Assembly (NCBI RefSeq): GCF_000300195.1
Contig: NZ_AMQH01000011.1
Span: 186,001 to 250,000, forward strand
Reading direction: 5' to 3'
From: Clostridium tunisiense TJ
Lineage (GTDB): Bacteria; Bacillota; Clostridia; Clostridiales; Clostridiaceae
Length of the DNA: 64,000 nt
Shown: in pieces, positions 45,001-53,784 of the stretch
Layout: each line of letters begins with the position of its first letter
Numbering within the stretch: position 1 is the stretch's first letter
Position numbers and translations under genes: made by a program
Notes under the pieces: model-generated
Told to the model about the DNA's origin: nothing
Databases searched by the model: none
The model's input: only the letters and a program-made list of their open reading frames with translations

Positions 45001-47397
45001 TGCTGTAAAATTACTTGGAACACTTGGTGCTTCTTTATCAGTTCCAACAAAGCTCATATTTTCAAAATACCAACCGATACCGAAACCTGCAGAGCCTGTT
45101 GTGAATTTAAACTTAACAAAAACTGGCTTTTGGTTTCCTATATAAGAAGCAAGGTCTAAATAAACCTCATGCCATTCTTTATTTGAACCAGTAACCTTTC
45201 TAAGTTGTTTCCAAGTAGCTCCTTCATCTGTTGATATAAGCATTTCTGCGTTATGAGAATATGAAATATCATTCCACTCAGAAATTCTTAAACTAGCTTC
45301 CTTTAAGTTTGTATCTCTTAAATCCAATGGAGGTGATAAAACCTCACTAACTGTATTAGGAGATACATCATAGCTTTCAAGCTTAGTACCAATTACCTTA
45401 CTTCCACTTAATGCTTTAGGCCCTGAAGTAGATGTAGGCGCTCCCCATTGAAATTCACCTGACAATTTCCATCCTAAAACATCTTTCTCAAAATCATTAC
45501 TATATTTGTCTGGTTTTATACCAAACATAACAGTAAGGTTGTAAACCTCTGATGTAAAAGTATTCTTACTATAATCTGAAACAGAAATTTTATATTCTAA
45601 TCCCTGCTTAATAACTAAGTTTCCTGGTACTATAGCTTCATAAGTACCACTTTTGGCATTTCCTGATACGCGTTTCATAGCAATTTCTTGCCATTGGCTC
45701 ATGTCAGCATTCTTTACTAAAAGCTTAGCTGATGTTACTCCTACATTATCTTTTATTTCTGCTGTTATAGTTGATGCTGTATTTGCAAACACTTCTGGTA
45801 ATTGTCCATGAACTATTTCTGGTGCTATTTTATCTTCACCTGGAACTAAAACCTGACCTTCTATTGTACCAGTGCCAATCCCTAAAACTTTTGCTACCGC
45901 ATCATAAGCATTCACTAACCCATAACCGTAACCCATATTTGGAGACTCTGCATATTGGTTATCAGTTAATTTTGTTGCTGTTTCTTTAAGTATTTTTTCC
46001 ATTTCCTCTACTGTTAAGGAGAAATTTGCTGACTTCATAAGTGCTGCTACCCCTGCAACGTGGGGTGCTGCCATAGAAGTTCCATCCCAGCCTGCCTCAT
46101 AACCATCTATAACCGATGAACGTATATTTACTCCTGGTGCTGATATTTCTGGTTTAATTAACTCAGGATTCCATGGAGATGGCCCTAATTTTGAGAAATT
46201 TCCTCTTTTATTGTTAATATCAGTTGCTCCAACTGCAAAACTTCCAGGCAGATTTGATGGATTTTGAATTGAACCTGGTCCTGGTATTGGCTCACCGGTT
46301 TTTTGATTTCCTGCTGCAAATACTGGCAATATTCCAGCTGCTCTCCATGCATTAAGAATATCTACGAACCATGGGTCTACCCCTGCTGATCCTCCCCAAG
46401 AGTTATTAATTATATCTGGAGCCTTTTCAGCATTTCCACCTGGGGCAAGGAACCATTGTGCACCTGCTAGCAAATGAACACGTTGTCCTCCAGCATCTGT
46501 AAATGCTTTTGCTGCAATCCATTGGGCTCCTGGCGCTACTCCTATGGTATTTTTCCCATCTGGTTCTTGTCCAAGTATTGTGCCTGTACAGTGACTTCCA
46601 TGTGGTACCCCGGAGTTATCCCATGGAAGCTCTGAGTTTGTCATAGGATCGTACCAGCTTTCTTTAGGATTAACCACTTGTCCCGTTGTTTTGTCATAAC
46701 CTCTCCATTTTTCTTTAAGAGCTGGGTTATCCCAATCAACTCCAGAGTCTAATACGCCTACTACTACCCCTGTACCATCCACCTTGAAATTCTCCCAAAC
46801 CTTCGGTGCACCTATCTGTTTAATATTCCATCCTATTTCATCTTCAGGCATATCTGTAACAGTATTAGTTGCTTCAGTTTTTAAAGGCTTGTCTATTTCT
46901 ATAGTATCATTATAGTAAACCTTTTCTACATCACTTCTTTTTGCCAGTTCTTCAATTACTTCTTTATTTGCTTTAACATAAACAATGTTTGCTATATGAA
47001 AAGATTTAATATTCCGAACCTTATTTTTAGTCTTTTGCTTTTCTAAATATGAAATTATTGGTGCCTGCGTTATTTCAGCCTTCTCTTTTAAGCTATTAAT
47101 AACGCTCTTTCTTGCTGAAAGTTCTTTTTCGTGTAAAGTCTTCCCTTTAGCACTTAGGCTTGCAATTTTAGCGGTATCAACTCTATCTTTTAAATATACT
47201 AATACCTCTAATAATTCCTCCCCACTATCAAACTTCTGTTTTACCTTCTGCTCAATTTTGTCTAAATGATTTTTGTTATTTAAATTCCCAGTACTAGGCA
47301 TTTCCCTAGCTTGTACCACATTCGAAAAGCATCCAAGTAAAAGTGTTAAAGATAGCAACAAAGAAATAAATGATTTAATTTTTTTTGGTTTTTTCAT
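42040..47397 (-). CDS. Giant secreted subtilase, bacillopeptidase F-like
   Basis: A 1785-residue extracellular serine protease. Residues 1-30 form a signal peptide, with an LLGC that could act as a lipobox (C23) or a VQA cleavage site. An I9-like prodomain follows, then the S8 catalytic domain with D217 (GVLDSGVDW), H266 (PHGSHCTG), N364 and S441 (GTSMAAPHVAG). After that come an Ig-like domain, two MAM/immune-inhibitor-A-like sandwiches around a fibronectin III domain, two carboxypeptidase-regulatory-like domains, and two tandem copies of a 175-residue Ig pair (about 1430-1605 and 1605-1775). The end is hydrophobic (IIGMIIGGIWAFIIELL). Such proteins degrade host or environmental protein for nutrition. 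Confidence 0.9.
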   Translation of the reverse strand: MKKPKKIKSFISLLLSLTLLLGCFSNVVQAREMPSTGNLNNKNHLDKIEQKVKQKFDSGEELLEVLVYLKDRVDTAKIASLSAKGKTLHEKELSARKSVINSLKEKAEITQAPIISYLEKQKTKNKVRNIKSFHIANIVYVKANKEVIEELAKRSDVEKVYYNDTIEIDKPLKTEATNTVTDMPEDEIGWNIKQIGAPKVWENFKVDGTGVVVGVLDSGVDWDNPALKEKWRGYDKTTGQVVNPKESWYDPMTNSELPWDNSGVPHGSHCTGTILGQEPDGKNTIGVAPGAQWIAAKAFTDAGGQRVHLLAGAQWFLAPGGNAEKAPDIINNSWGGSAGVDPWFVDILNAWRAAGILPVFAAGNQKTGEPIPGPGSIQNPSNLPGSFAVGATDINNKRGNFSKLGPSPWNPELIKPEISAPGVNIRSSVIDGYEAGWDGTSMAAPHVAGVAALMKSANFSLTVEEMEKILKETATKLTDNQYAESPNMGYGYGLVNAYDAVAKVLGIGTGTIEGQVLVPGEDKIAPEIVHGQLPEVFANTASTITAEIKDNVGVTSAKLLVKNADMSQWQEIAMKRVSGNAKSGTYEAIVPGNLVIKQGLEYKISVSDYSKNTFTSEVYNLTVMFGIKPDKYSNDFEKDVLGWKLSGEFQWGAPTSTSGPKALSGSKVIGTKLESYDVSPNTVSEVLSPPLDLRDTNLKEASLRISEWNDISYSHNAEMLISTDEGATWKQLRKVTGSNKEWHEVYLDLASYIGNQKPVFVKFKFTTGSAGFGIGWYFENMSFVGTDKEAPSVPSNFTAAINKSGVALNWNKVTTSDFKQYNIYRGTTQGGPYSNIATTINPYYTDTDVKTGMYYYVVTSVDFTGNESVYSQEVALDYKEIKKIFYTNFEKDNGGFTTGILSDKGKNNDWAWGAPTSGPKAALTGTKVWATNLAGNYSYDHAGYLDTPAINLPADEETVLSVDHWLDAYSYVYNGTDDFANVQISEDNGTTWTVLKDSMKGAKKWETLSLDLSAYKGKSVKVRFYLYTNGLMGAPGWYIDSVAVLPKASVSNNNTNSIVSIAAAAETQAEETQEPKAQADQFVEGFLPADAVVTILETGRSVKTDPATGNFTITHAGNKEGESYTLRTVAYGYHPKEVQVSLKEEQTITQQIKLDPIKKGNVVGKVIDKASNAPVANATVRILEDSNYESVTTDAEGNFTIKGVFAGEYTLRVTNENFHTENIKVTVEGEKDNSANIAMRKFHNTEEEISYDDGIKDASTAFTNSGAGFGVKFTPKSYGRVGYANIFFVDDHSKALGNKIGIGIAYLDEKGEVQLAGDLKEITINRGQWNKINLLDFDYSTDKDFYIVTKQLYPVAESPAIGIDKNSTANDRSYVYNGGLTPIAEYKITGSMMVRAIMQYETEAPAEEVKTPEINNLKELNYLNKDTVTLEGKTNVDGKVNIFVNGASALSVDTDNKMFKAELKLKEGENTITVNGEANGKTSDMSVPIKVIVDKTLPELKVTVPADEALINATSIEVTGTVADKYLNKVVVNDKEVVVDEKGNFKTALDAVKGENQITVTATDLAGNQTTVTKKVNVVTQSVETPEITNLKETTYVNKDSIILEGKMNVDGKINVYVNGKKTASAETKDKNFAINIELTAEVNTITVTGEENKIETTQSAPVKVIVDKKLPELKVKFPKDKELINKKSIKISGTVKDKNLKNVTVNGKEVCIDKKGSFKIDVDLVPGKNTITVIATDLAGNQSTLTETVNVVIKGNPDKGNDWCDSIIGMIIGGIWAFIIELLP
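42130..43185 (-). repeat. Internal tandem duplication in the subtilase
   Basis: Two successive copies of about 525 bases encode an Ig-like pair: each begins near PEI.NLKE..Y.NKD and runs through VDK.LPELKV to VTATDLAGNQ or VIATDLAGNQ. The copies have diverged at the protein level, so the duplication is not recent. Confidence 0.7.
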
Positions 47398-47988
47398 TCA
47401 TATCCCCCCAAATATTGATTATTACATCCTTTAAAATTCTCCTTCTTTTGTGAGTTAATTCCTCTACCTTCACTTAACCTTCACTTATTGTATATCTACC
47501 CATTTACATTATATCACTTACATTTATTGTAATCAAAGTATAATTATAACTTTTTATAAAATTAGTATATTTTTTATTTTACTTATTTTTTTATTTTTCG
47601 TGTTTTTTCACTAACCAATATAAAAACTTAGTAAATGCATCTTAGTGAGTTTTAAGTGCAACTTACTCCCCATATTATTTACAGAGCTTATTTATAGGTT
47701 TATATTAGTATTAGGATATGATATTGAAAAATATGGAATATAAATAAGATAGATGTTAATTTTTGAAACTTATTTTTTTAAGGTCATAAAAAAACTATTT
47801 ATATCTGAGCTCATATCTTACGCTAGTCTTATAAGTATAAAAATACTCATGTTTAAGTTTTGTGATGAATTGCAAGCTATAAGGCTTACTTAGAAGAATT
47901 GCTTAGCTTTAAAAAAATATTTATAAGAGGATTTACTTTTAAAAAATTTGTAATAAATCACAAAAATAACTTTTTAGGAGGTGGTACT
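47398..47988. other. Divergent intergenic region
   Basis: About 590 bases between the subtilase and the LytTR gene. Very AT-rich; it must hold both promoters. I could not single out one clear promoter or an operator. The frame upstream of the LytTR start is open but has no ribosome site. Confidence 0.4.
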
Positions 47989-48426
47989 TTGAAAATAATC
48001 ATTGACAGTTCTGCAGAAAATAAAGAAATAGAAATAATAATTAAATGCACGGAAGTTAATGAAGAAATACAAAAAATCATTTCACTACTTAAGCAAAATG
48101 ATGAGAAAATCATTGGTATTTCTAATGGTACTTCCTACCTCATTGAACCAAATGATATATATTACTTTGAAACTGTAGATAAAAAGACTTTTATTTACAC
48201 AGAAGCGCAGGTTTTAGAGACTCATTTAAGACTCTATGAAATAGAGGAAAAACTATCAAAGCTAGATTTCTTTAGAGCCAGTAAATCTACCATAATAAAC
48301 ATTTCTAAAATTAAAAAGCTTGCACCTAGATTTAATGGTAGGCTAGAAGCTCAACTAGAAAATGATGAAAAGCTTATTATTTCAAGACAGTATGTGCCAG
48401 TAATTAAGGAAATCTTGGGGATGTAA
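47989..48426 (+). CDS. LytTR-domain transcriptional regulator
   Basis: A 145-residue protein starting at TTG (47989), chosen because a perfect AGGAGG lies 7 bases upstream; the frame stays open 90 bases further but with no ribosome site. The C-terminal 100 residues are a LytTR DNA-binding domain (YLIEPNDIYYFETVDKKTFI, FFRASKSTIINISKIKKL, RFNGRLEAQLENDEKLIISR). There is no receiver domain, the usual case for LytTR proteins paired with DUF3021. It probably autoregulates the following genes. Confidence 0.9.
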   Translation: MKIIIDSSAENKEIEIIIKCTEVNEEIQKIISLLKQNDEKIIGISNGTSYLIEPNDIYYFETVDKKTFIYTEAQVLETHLRLYEIEEKLSKLDFFRASKSTIINISKIKKLAPRFNGRLEAQLENDEKLIISRQYVPVIKEILGM

Positions 48427-48438
48427 AGGAGTGATTGT

Positions 48439-48885
48439 ATGAAAAAAAACATGGAATTACTAATGCAATTTAAGTTTGTATGGGGACTTTTCTATGCTGC
48501 AGCTATTATAATTTACACTATTGTAAATATGCTCCTAGGGAAATCCTCTATGGAATTCATAGTGGTATGGCAACTGATGATTTTAACTATTGTTCTTGTG
48601 TTAATTCAATATCTAATTTTCGGTGAATTCACTTTAAATAATGTTTCTATGAAGGGAAAATTCCTAATTCATTTTATACTCTGCTATGTAATAGTACTAT
48701 TGTTCTTAAATATGTTTCAGTGGATAAATGTACAAAATATCTCTTCCTTAGGACTTTACACTGGAGGATACACACTTTTTTACCTTGGAATACTTAATTC
48801 ACTTCACATATATTATAAACTAACGGGAGAAGAGCTAAATAGTAAGCTTGCAGTTTATAAACAAAGTAAAAATCTTAAAAAATAA
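48439..48885 (+). CDS. DUF3021 membrane protein
   Basis: A 148-residue protein with four transmembrane helices (about 12-30, 42-60, 75-92, 105-123). DUF3021 proteins are the usual partner of single-domain LytTR regulators and are thought to hold the regulator at the membrane until a signal arrives. The gene begins 12 bases after the LytTR stop. Confidence 0.88.
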   Translation: MKKNMELLMQFKFVWGLFYAAAIIIYTIVNMLLGKSSMEFIVVWQLMILTIVLVLIQYLIFGEFTLNNVSMKGKFLIHFILCYVIVLLFLNMFQWINVQNISSLGLYTGGYTLFYLGILNSLHIYYKLTGEELNSKLAVYKQSKNLKK

Positions 48886-49071
48886 GTTATTTTAACTAAG
48901 GCTATACTTTAATGTACAGATTACCAAAGTGCAAATGCATTTTATTCATCACCAGAAAGCCATAAGAGAATCAAGGTAGGCACTATGTAAAAGTTTAGTC
49001 TTGACTTTAGTTCTCAAAAATATAGTAATATTGAAAAGTAATCATAGTTTTCATAGTATGGAGGGATTATT

Positions 49072-49956
49072 GTGAATGTTATTGAAATAAAAAATTTAAC
49101 TAAAACCTACGGAAAAAGCCGTGGTATAGATGGGGTTACCCTATCAGTAAAGCAGGGTGAAATTTACGGATTTATCGGTCCTAATGGGGCTGGTAAGTCA
49201 ACCACTATAAAACTATTACTAAACCTTATATTTCCTAATAGTGGAGAAGCTAAAATCTTTGGCTTAGACTGTGTTAAGGATACAACTAAAATTAAAGAAG
49301 ATTTAGGCTATGTACCAAGTGAGGTTAGATATTATGATGATGTAAAGGTTGGAGAAATAATTAACTATGCCAAAACCTTTAAGAAAAACATTGATGAAGA
49401 GTATGTGAATCACTTAATTAAAACCTTTGATGTGGATTTAAATAAAAAGATTTTTGAATTATCCCTAGGAAATAAAAAGAAAGTAGCTCTAATTCAAGCC
49501 TTTATTCATAAACCAAAGCTTTTAATTTTAGACGAGCCTACTAACGGACTTGATCCATTAGTTCAACAAAAGCTATTCACTGAGCTGGTAGCCCTTAAAA
49601 ATTCAGGTTCCACTATTTTCTTATCTAGTCACAACTTAACTGAAGTTGAAGAGTTTTGTGATAGAGTAGCCATAATTAAAGAGGGTAAAATCATTGAAGT
49701 TAAAAATATTGAAGAGTTTGCAAATAAAAAGGTTAAAAGAATCACCCTAAAGCTTTCTCAAAATCTTTCTGAAGAAGTTAAAACTCTAGGTGGAGAAATT
49801 GTTCAATTTAAAGATAATGTATTGGTCTTTAATTACAATGGGAACATTACTAAGCTTCTTTCCCTTTTAGTTAAATATCCTGTGGAAGATCTAATCATTG
49901 AGGAAAAGAAACTTTCTGAAGTATTTATGGCTTATTACGAAATGGAGGGGAAATAA
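49072..49956 (+). CDS. ABC transporter ATP-binding protein
   Basis: A 294-residue ABC ATPase: Walker A GPNGAGKSTT (36-45), signature LSLGNKKK, Walker B LLILDEPTNGLD and H-loop SSHNLTE. It starts with GTG after GGAGGG. It pairs with the permease that begins on the next base. Together with the LytTR and DUF3021 genes upstream (186-base gap) it looks like a regulated drug or peptide efflux module, as is common for this arrangement. Confidence 0.9.
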   Translation: MNVIEIKNLTKTYGKSRGIDGVTLSVKQGEIYGFIGPNGAGKSTTIKLLLNLIFPNSGEAKIFGLDCVKDTTKIKEDLGYVPSEVRYYDDVKVGEIINYAKTFKKNIDEEYVNHLIKTFDVDLNKKIFELSLGNKKKVALIQAFIHKPKLLILDEPTNGLDPLVQQKLFTELVALKNSGSTIFLSSHNLTEVEEFCDRVAIIKEGKIIEVKNIEEFANKKVKRITLKLSQNLSEEVKTLGGEIVQFKDNVLVFNYNGNITKLLSLLVKYPVEDLIIEEKKLSEVFMAYYEMEGK

Positions 49957-50772
49957 ATGAATATGTTTAAAATGGAACTAAAAAGAGGTTTAAAACCTTT
50001 AGCCATATGGAGCATTGTTTGTGTTCTACTAATTATCTTGTTTATGTCCATGTTCCCTTCAATGAAAGATAGTGGCATGCAAGAGCTTGTTAACACTAAA
50101 ATGGATGCCATGCCTAAAGCGCTTCTTGAAGCTTTTAACTTAGAGAATATGCCTGATTTTTCAAAGCTTAATGAGTATTTTGCTTATGTATTTCAATATA
50201 TAGTAATTGCTGGTTCTATCTATGGTGGTATTTTAGGCTCTAAAGCCTTAATCAAGGAAGAAAGCGAAGGAACTATAGAATTTCTTTATGCTCAACCAGT
50301 TAGTAGAACTAAAATTGTTACTATGAAAATCTTATCTTCTGTGGTAATATTCTATTTATTTGTAATGGTAATGGCTCTTGCTTCAATAGGAATTTCTCTA
50401 CTTGTGAAACCAGAAGATTTAAAAGTAATAGATTTAGTGATGGATATGAAACTTCTCTTTGGTGGTTTCTTCTTAATAGGTTTAGTATTTATGTCTATAG
50501 GCTTTTTAATATCAGTGGTAATAAAAAGCCTAAGGCTTGCAATGCCAATCTCTACGGGAATATTTTTTACCACTTATCTACTTGGAACATTCTCTGGTAT
50601 GATAGATAGCCTAGAATTCTTAAAATACTTTTCTCCATTCCACTATGCAGTTCCATCGGAGCTTCTTAAAAATGGTTTAGATATTTCAAACGTTGTAATA
50701 TCTATAGTTATTATAATAGTAACTATTACTGCAACTTACTTTATTTATAGAAGAAAAGACTTTATAATTTAA
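49957..50772 (+). CDS. ABC-2 permease
   Basis: A 271-residue integral membrane protein with six helices and the ABC-2 layout, including the long first extracytoplasmic loop (residues about 38-85) and the coupling segment LIKEESEGTIEFLYAQPVSR. The start codon follows the ATPase stop directly. It forms the transport path for the ATPase. The likely cargo (antimicrobial peptide, drug or lipid) cannot be told. Confidence 0.88.
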   Translation: MNMFKMELKRGLKPLAIWSIVCVLLIILFMSMFPSMKDSGMQELVNTKMDAMPKALLEAFNLENMPDFSKLNEYFAYVFQYIVIAGSIYGGILGSKALIKEESEGTIEFLYAQPVSRTKIVTMKILSSVVIFYLFVMVMALASIGISLLVKPEDLKVIDLVMDMKLLFGGFFLIGLVFMSIGFLISVVIKSLRLAMPISTGIFFTTYLLGTFSGMIDSLEFLKYFSPFHYAVPSELLKNGLDISNVVISIVIIIVTITATYFIYRRKDFII

Positions 50773-50882
50773 TACAACCTTGATAATTTCAAGTCCCTCA
50801 TCTTCAATAAGTGGTAGACTAAATCTGAATCCAAAACTGTTAGCTCTATGCAGTTTACTGCTACTTTAATGTAAAATTCAAA

Positions 50883-50920
50883 GCCCTATAAGTTTTACTT
50901 TACTTATAGGGCCTATTATA
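50883..50920 (+). terminator. Terminator after the ABC module
   Basis: GCCCTATAAG (50883-50892) pairs with CTTATAGGGC (50903-50912), a perfect 10-bp stem. The downstream TATTATA is only moderately U-rich. The rest of the gap 50773-51085 shows nothing further. Confidence 0.65.
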
Positions 50921-51085
50921 TGACTATTATTTTTGTTTTTTCATTACGTTATAATTAGCTTGAAAACTTATACGAGCTACAGACCCCCACGATAAAAATT
51001 TATTTTATTCTTCTCCAATAAGCCTTTAAGGAATCAATATAGGTTTAGTTAACAAGTTATGCCTTCACTTTTACTCCTTGCAATA

Positions 51086-51298
51086 TTAACTCCACATATC
51101 CTTTGTTAGTTCTTCAATTTCTTTTCTTCTTTTTTCTGTTTCTTCTGGATTTATGTTATATGTGTTACCTATTTTTTCAATTATATCCCCTTCATGAGGT
51201 TTTCCAACAATAAAGCTTCTTGCAATATTATGCATTTTTCCTTCTTCATCTTCGCAAACTGCAAAGTTACCTTCAAATCTATCTATTATAAACTTCAT
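51086..51298 (-). CDS. DUF3006 protein
   Basis: A 70-residue protein with the DUF3006 pattern: FIIDRFEGNFAVCEDEEGKMHNI, then GDIIEKIGNTYNINPEETEKR. DUF3006 genes are typically found beside ComEC-like MBL-fold genes, as here (84 bases after). The function is unknown; it may be an accessory or RNA/DNA-binding OB-like protein. Confidence 0.85.
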   Translation of the reverse strand: MKFIIDRFEGNFAVCEDEEGKMHNIARSFIVGKPHEGDIIEKIGNTYNINPEETEKRRKEIEELTKDMWS

Positions 51299-51382
51299 AA
51301 TATCCTCCCCATATTTTTAAAATTCACCTGAACTTATATAAACCTTTAAAGCCCTAAGAAGTTTTTTTAGCTTTATACTTTA

Positions 51383-52666
51383 TTATTTCACACATTTGTC
51401 ACATGGGTCTGCTTTGGGACTTGATGAAAGTGCTCCTTCATTTATGGTCTTACTCCTTGATAAAGTTGAACAGTTCTTATCATAGTGATAGGATTTACCA
51501 TTTGGTGTCCAATATACTGTTCTATTTGAACTTGAAGACACTGAAGCCGGAGTAGTTACACTGCTCTCCTCCTTTACACTTGGTGCAGGGGTATTTTGCT
51601 GCTGGCTACTAGCCACTGCATTATCTTCCTTTTCTTCATAAGAGCTTTTATCACTTGAACCAGTTGAATTTCCAAAACCATTGTAAGTTCCTGGTTTAGT
51701 ATTAAAGGTTACTGCATTTCCATCACTAGTTGCAACTATAGTGCCACTCTCATCAGTTCTATATACTGGTGTACCTTTGCCTTTTAGCCTATCTAAAATA
51801 TTTTGCTTTGGATGTCCATAAGTGTTATCTTTCCCTACAGAAATCACAGCATACTTTGGATTTACTTTATTTAAAAACTCTGAAGTTGTAGAACTATTGC
51901 TTCCATGGTGCCCAACCTTTAAAACTGTAGAAGATACATCAAAACCCTTAGCTATTATTTCCTTTTCAGGCACATCTTCTGCATCTCCTGTTAAAAGAAA
52001 CGAAGTATTTCCAAAGGCTACTTTAACCACTATTGAGTAATTATTTAAATCCTCATAGCTTGAGCCATTTGGGGATAAAATTGTTACAGTTGCTTCTCCT
52101 AATTTAAAGCTTTCTCCTGGCTTAGGAGCTGTAAAACTTAGCCCCTTATTTTTTGCCGCATTAACAACATCTGTAAAGGTCTTAGTATTTGAAGCTACCT
52201 TTGGCATATATAGCTTTCCAACCTTGAAGGAATTTATAACGTAATCCAATCCTCCAATATGATCCTCATGAGGATGAGTTCCAATTAAATAATCCACATT
52301 TTTTATTCCTTGCTTTTGTAAGTAATCCTTAACTAAGTTTCCATCGTCATTGTTTCCTGCATCTACAACCATAGCCTTATCGCCTTGCTGAATTAAAATA
52401 GAGTCCGCCTGTCCCACATCAATAAAGTGAACCTTTAGCTCACCCTTTACCCCTGTACTTCCATTTGCTGAAGCTGGGTTGGTTACACTATTACTATCAC
52501 CTTCAGGTGCATTGCTTTCATTTTTACTATCTCCCTGAGTTTGCACGGTATCTCCTGTTTTATCATTTGTTGTTCCACCATTAGCACACCCACTAAAGCC
52601 AAATAATGCGGTAATTAAAAAGGCAATAAGGGTAATACTACTTATGTTTTTTCTTAGCTTATTCAT
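51383..52666 (-). CDS. ComEC/Rec2-like MBL-fold lipoprotein
   Basis: A 427-residue surface lipoprotein: signal peptide and lipobox FSGC (Cys about 27), a 45-residue low-complexity Asn/Ser/Gly linker, then an MBL domain (HFIDVGQADSILIQ, GTHPHEDHIGGLDYV, LLTGDAEDVPEKE, LKVGHHGSNSST) like the nuclease domain of ComEC. A second linker leads to a C-terminal module with two Cys pairs (NCSTL, DPCDKC). It is a likely extracellular DNase or phosphodiesterase that could serve nutrient acquisition or DNA uptake. Paired with the DUF3006 gene. Confidence 0.88.
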   Translation of the reverse strand: MNKLRKNISSITLIAFLITALFGFSGCANGGTTNDKTGDTVQTQGDSKNESNAPEGDSNSVTNPASANGSTGVKGELKVHFIDVGQADSILIQQGDKAMVVDAGNNDDGNLVKDYLQKQGIKNVDYLIGTHPHEDHIGGLDYVINSFKVGKLYMPKVASNTKTFTDVVNAAKNKGLSFTAPKPGESFKLGEATVTILSPNGSSYEDLNNYSIVVKVAFGNTSFLLTGDAEDVPEKEIIAKGFDVSSTVLKVGHHGSNSSTTSEFLNKVNPKYAVISVGKDNTYGHPKQNILDRLKGKGTPVYRTDESGTIVATSDGNAVTFNTKPGTYNGFGNSTGSSDKSSYEEKEDNAVASSQQQNTPAPSVKEESSVTTPASVSSSSNRTVYWTPNGKSYHYDKNCSTLSRSKTINEGALSSSPKADPCDKCVK

Positions 52667-52856
52667 CTAAATCCCTCCTACATTTATTATTTCTACAACC
52701 TATGATTCTATCCTTTAGGTAATTTTTTGAAAATCTTGCTATATGAAAATTTATAATAATTGTTCCAGGAGATAAGGAACATAATATCTTTCATAGCCCA
52801 TTTCCCTCTCTACAATCATAAATACGTCACTGCCTATTAAAGGTGCTAAAAGTATA

Positions 52857-52890
52857 ACAAAAACCAGGTATGGTTGTCCACACCTGGCCC
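52857..52890 (-). terminator. Terminator of the small Gly/Cys-tailed gene
   Basis: On the minus strand CCAGGTGTGG pairs with CCATACCTGG around a 4-base loop (one mismatch) and is followed by TTTTTGTT. It lies 130 bases past the stop at 53022. The rest of the region from 52667 to 53021 shows no gene. Confidence 0.75.
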
Positions 52891-53021
52891 AAAAGAATCT
52901 ATCTAACTATCATGCACCTTAATAATTATAGGAAAGTTCATATATAACCTGCCTATAATAACTACTATATCTTTATAAACACATGTCCTATAAATATATT
53001 AACTTTTCCTTTTCTAAATTT

Positions 53022-53258
53022 CTACCACCAACATCCGCAACCCAAGCCACCGAATAAGAAGAATAATAAGAAAAGTAAACCTAAGTCTCCAAATCCTGTG
53101 TTGGAATTATTACCCCATTGAGGGTTTACTCCTGAGTATCCTGGATTGTAATTGTTGAAATTAGCAGTATCAAAGCCTTCATTACTATTCAATCTTCTTA
53201 GTAATTCTCTTCCTTCTGGAGAGTTTAGCAGATTTTTCAAAGCTTGCGCTTCTGTCAT
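53022..53258 (-). CDS. Small protein with hydrophobic Gly/Cys/Trp tail
   Basis: A 78-residue protein of unrecognised family. Residues 1-30 are helical and charged (EAQALKNLLNSPEGRELLRR), the middle is Asn/Gly/Tyr-rich (FNNYNPGYSGVNPQWGNNSN), and the end is a very hydrophobic helix closing with GGLGCGCWW. It looks like a tail-anchored membrane or cell-surface protein; the middle resembles low-complexity spore or surface proteins. The ATG at 53258 is chosen since AGGGGTGAT precedes it. It has its own terminator. Spore coat or peptide-like roles are guesses. Confidence 0.65.
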   Translation of the reverse strand: MTEAQALKNLLNSPEGRELLRRLNSNEGFDTANFNNYNPGYSGVNPQWGNNSNTGFGDLGLLFLLFFLFGGLGCGCWW

Positions 53259-53784
53259 TCTAATCACCCCTAATAAATTTTAAGTAAAAGCAATCATTAA
53301 GACAAAGCAAGATTACTTTATTTCATGCTGATCAACCTTTACTTAAGTAACGATAATACTGCCTAATAATATACTATGTAGCTTGTACACTTTTGTTACT
53401 GTGAACTTTTTATAGTTTTTATGTCCAGGACATTGAAAGAAAAAAATTTATTTAATTTGTTATTAAGACTAAGAACATAAAATTGTTTTACAGGAAACAT
53501 TTGGAAATTATTCCATATAAATCAACCTTATTTTTTTCTTTCATTAGTAACCATTAGTAAAATTTTGGTATAATAATTATGTATGGACTTAAAATTAAAG
53601 CTAAGCTTATTTAAGATTCTACCTTGCTTGTCTTTAAGACTCTAATGATAAATAAATAAGATAGTTCTTAATTAGGAAAAGCATACCTTTACGTAATTAC
53701 AAATTAATTTTAGTACTTTTCCAACTTGTACATTGAAATTTTATGTTGATATACTAGAAATTTATATTTAGAAAGGAGTCTATA
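53259..53784. other. Intergenic region with candidate promoters
   Basis: A 526-base non-coding stretch between divergent genes. An extended -10 (TTGGTATAAT near 53565) faces the aminotransferase gene on the plus strand about 210 bases upstream, and TTGTAC/TATACT with an 18-base spacer lies closer, near 53727-53756. No operator or riboswitch was recognised. Confidence 0.4.
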
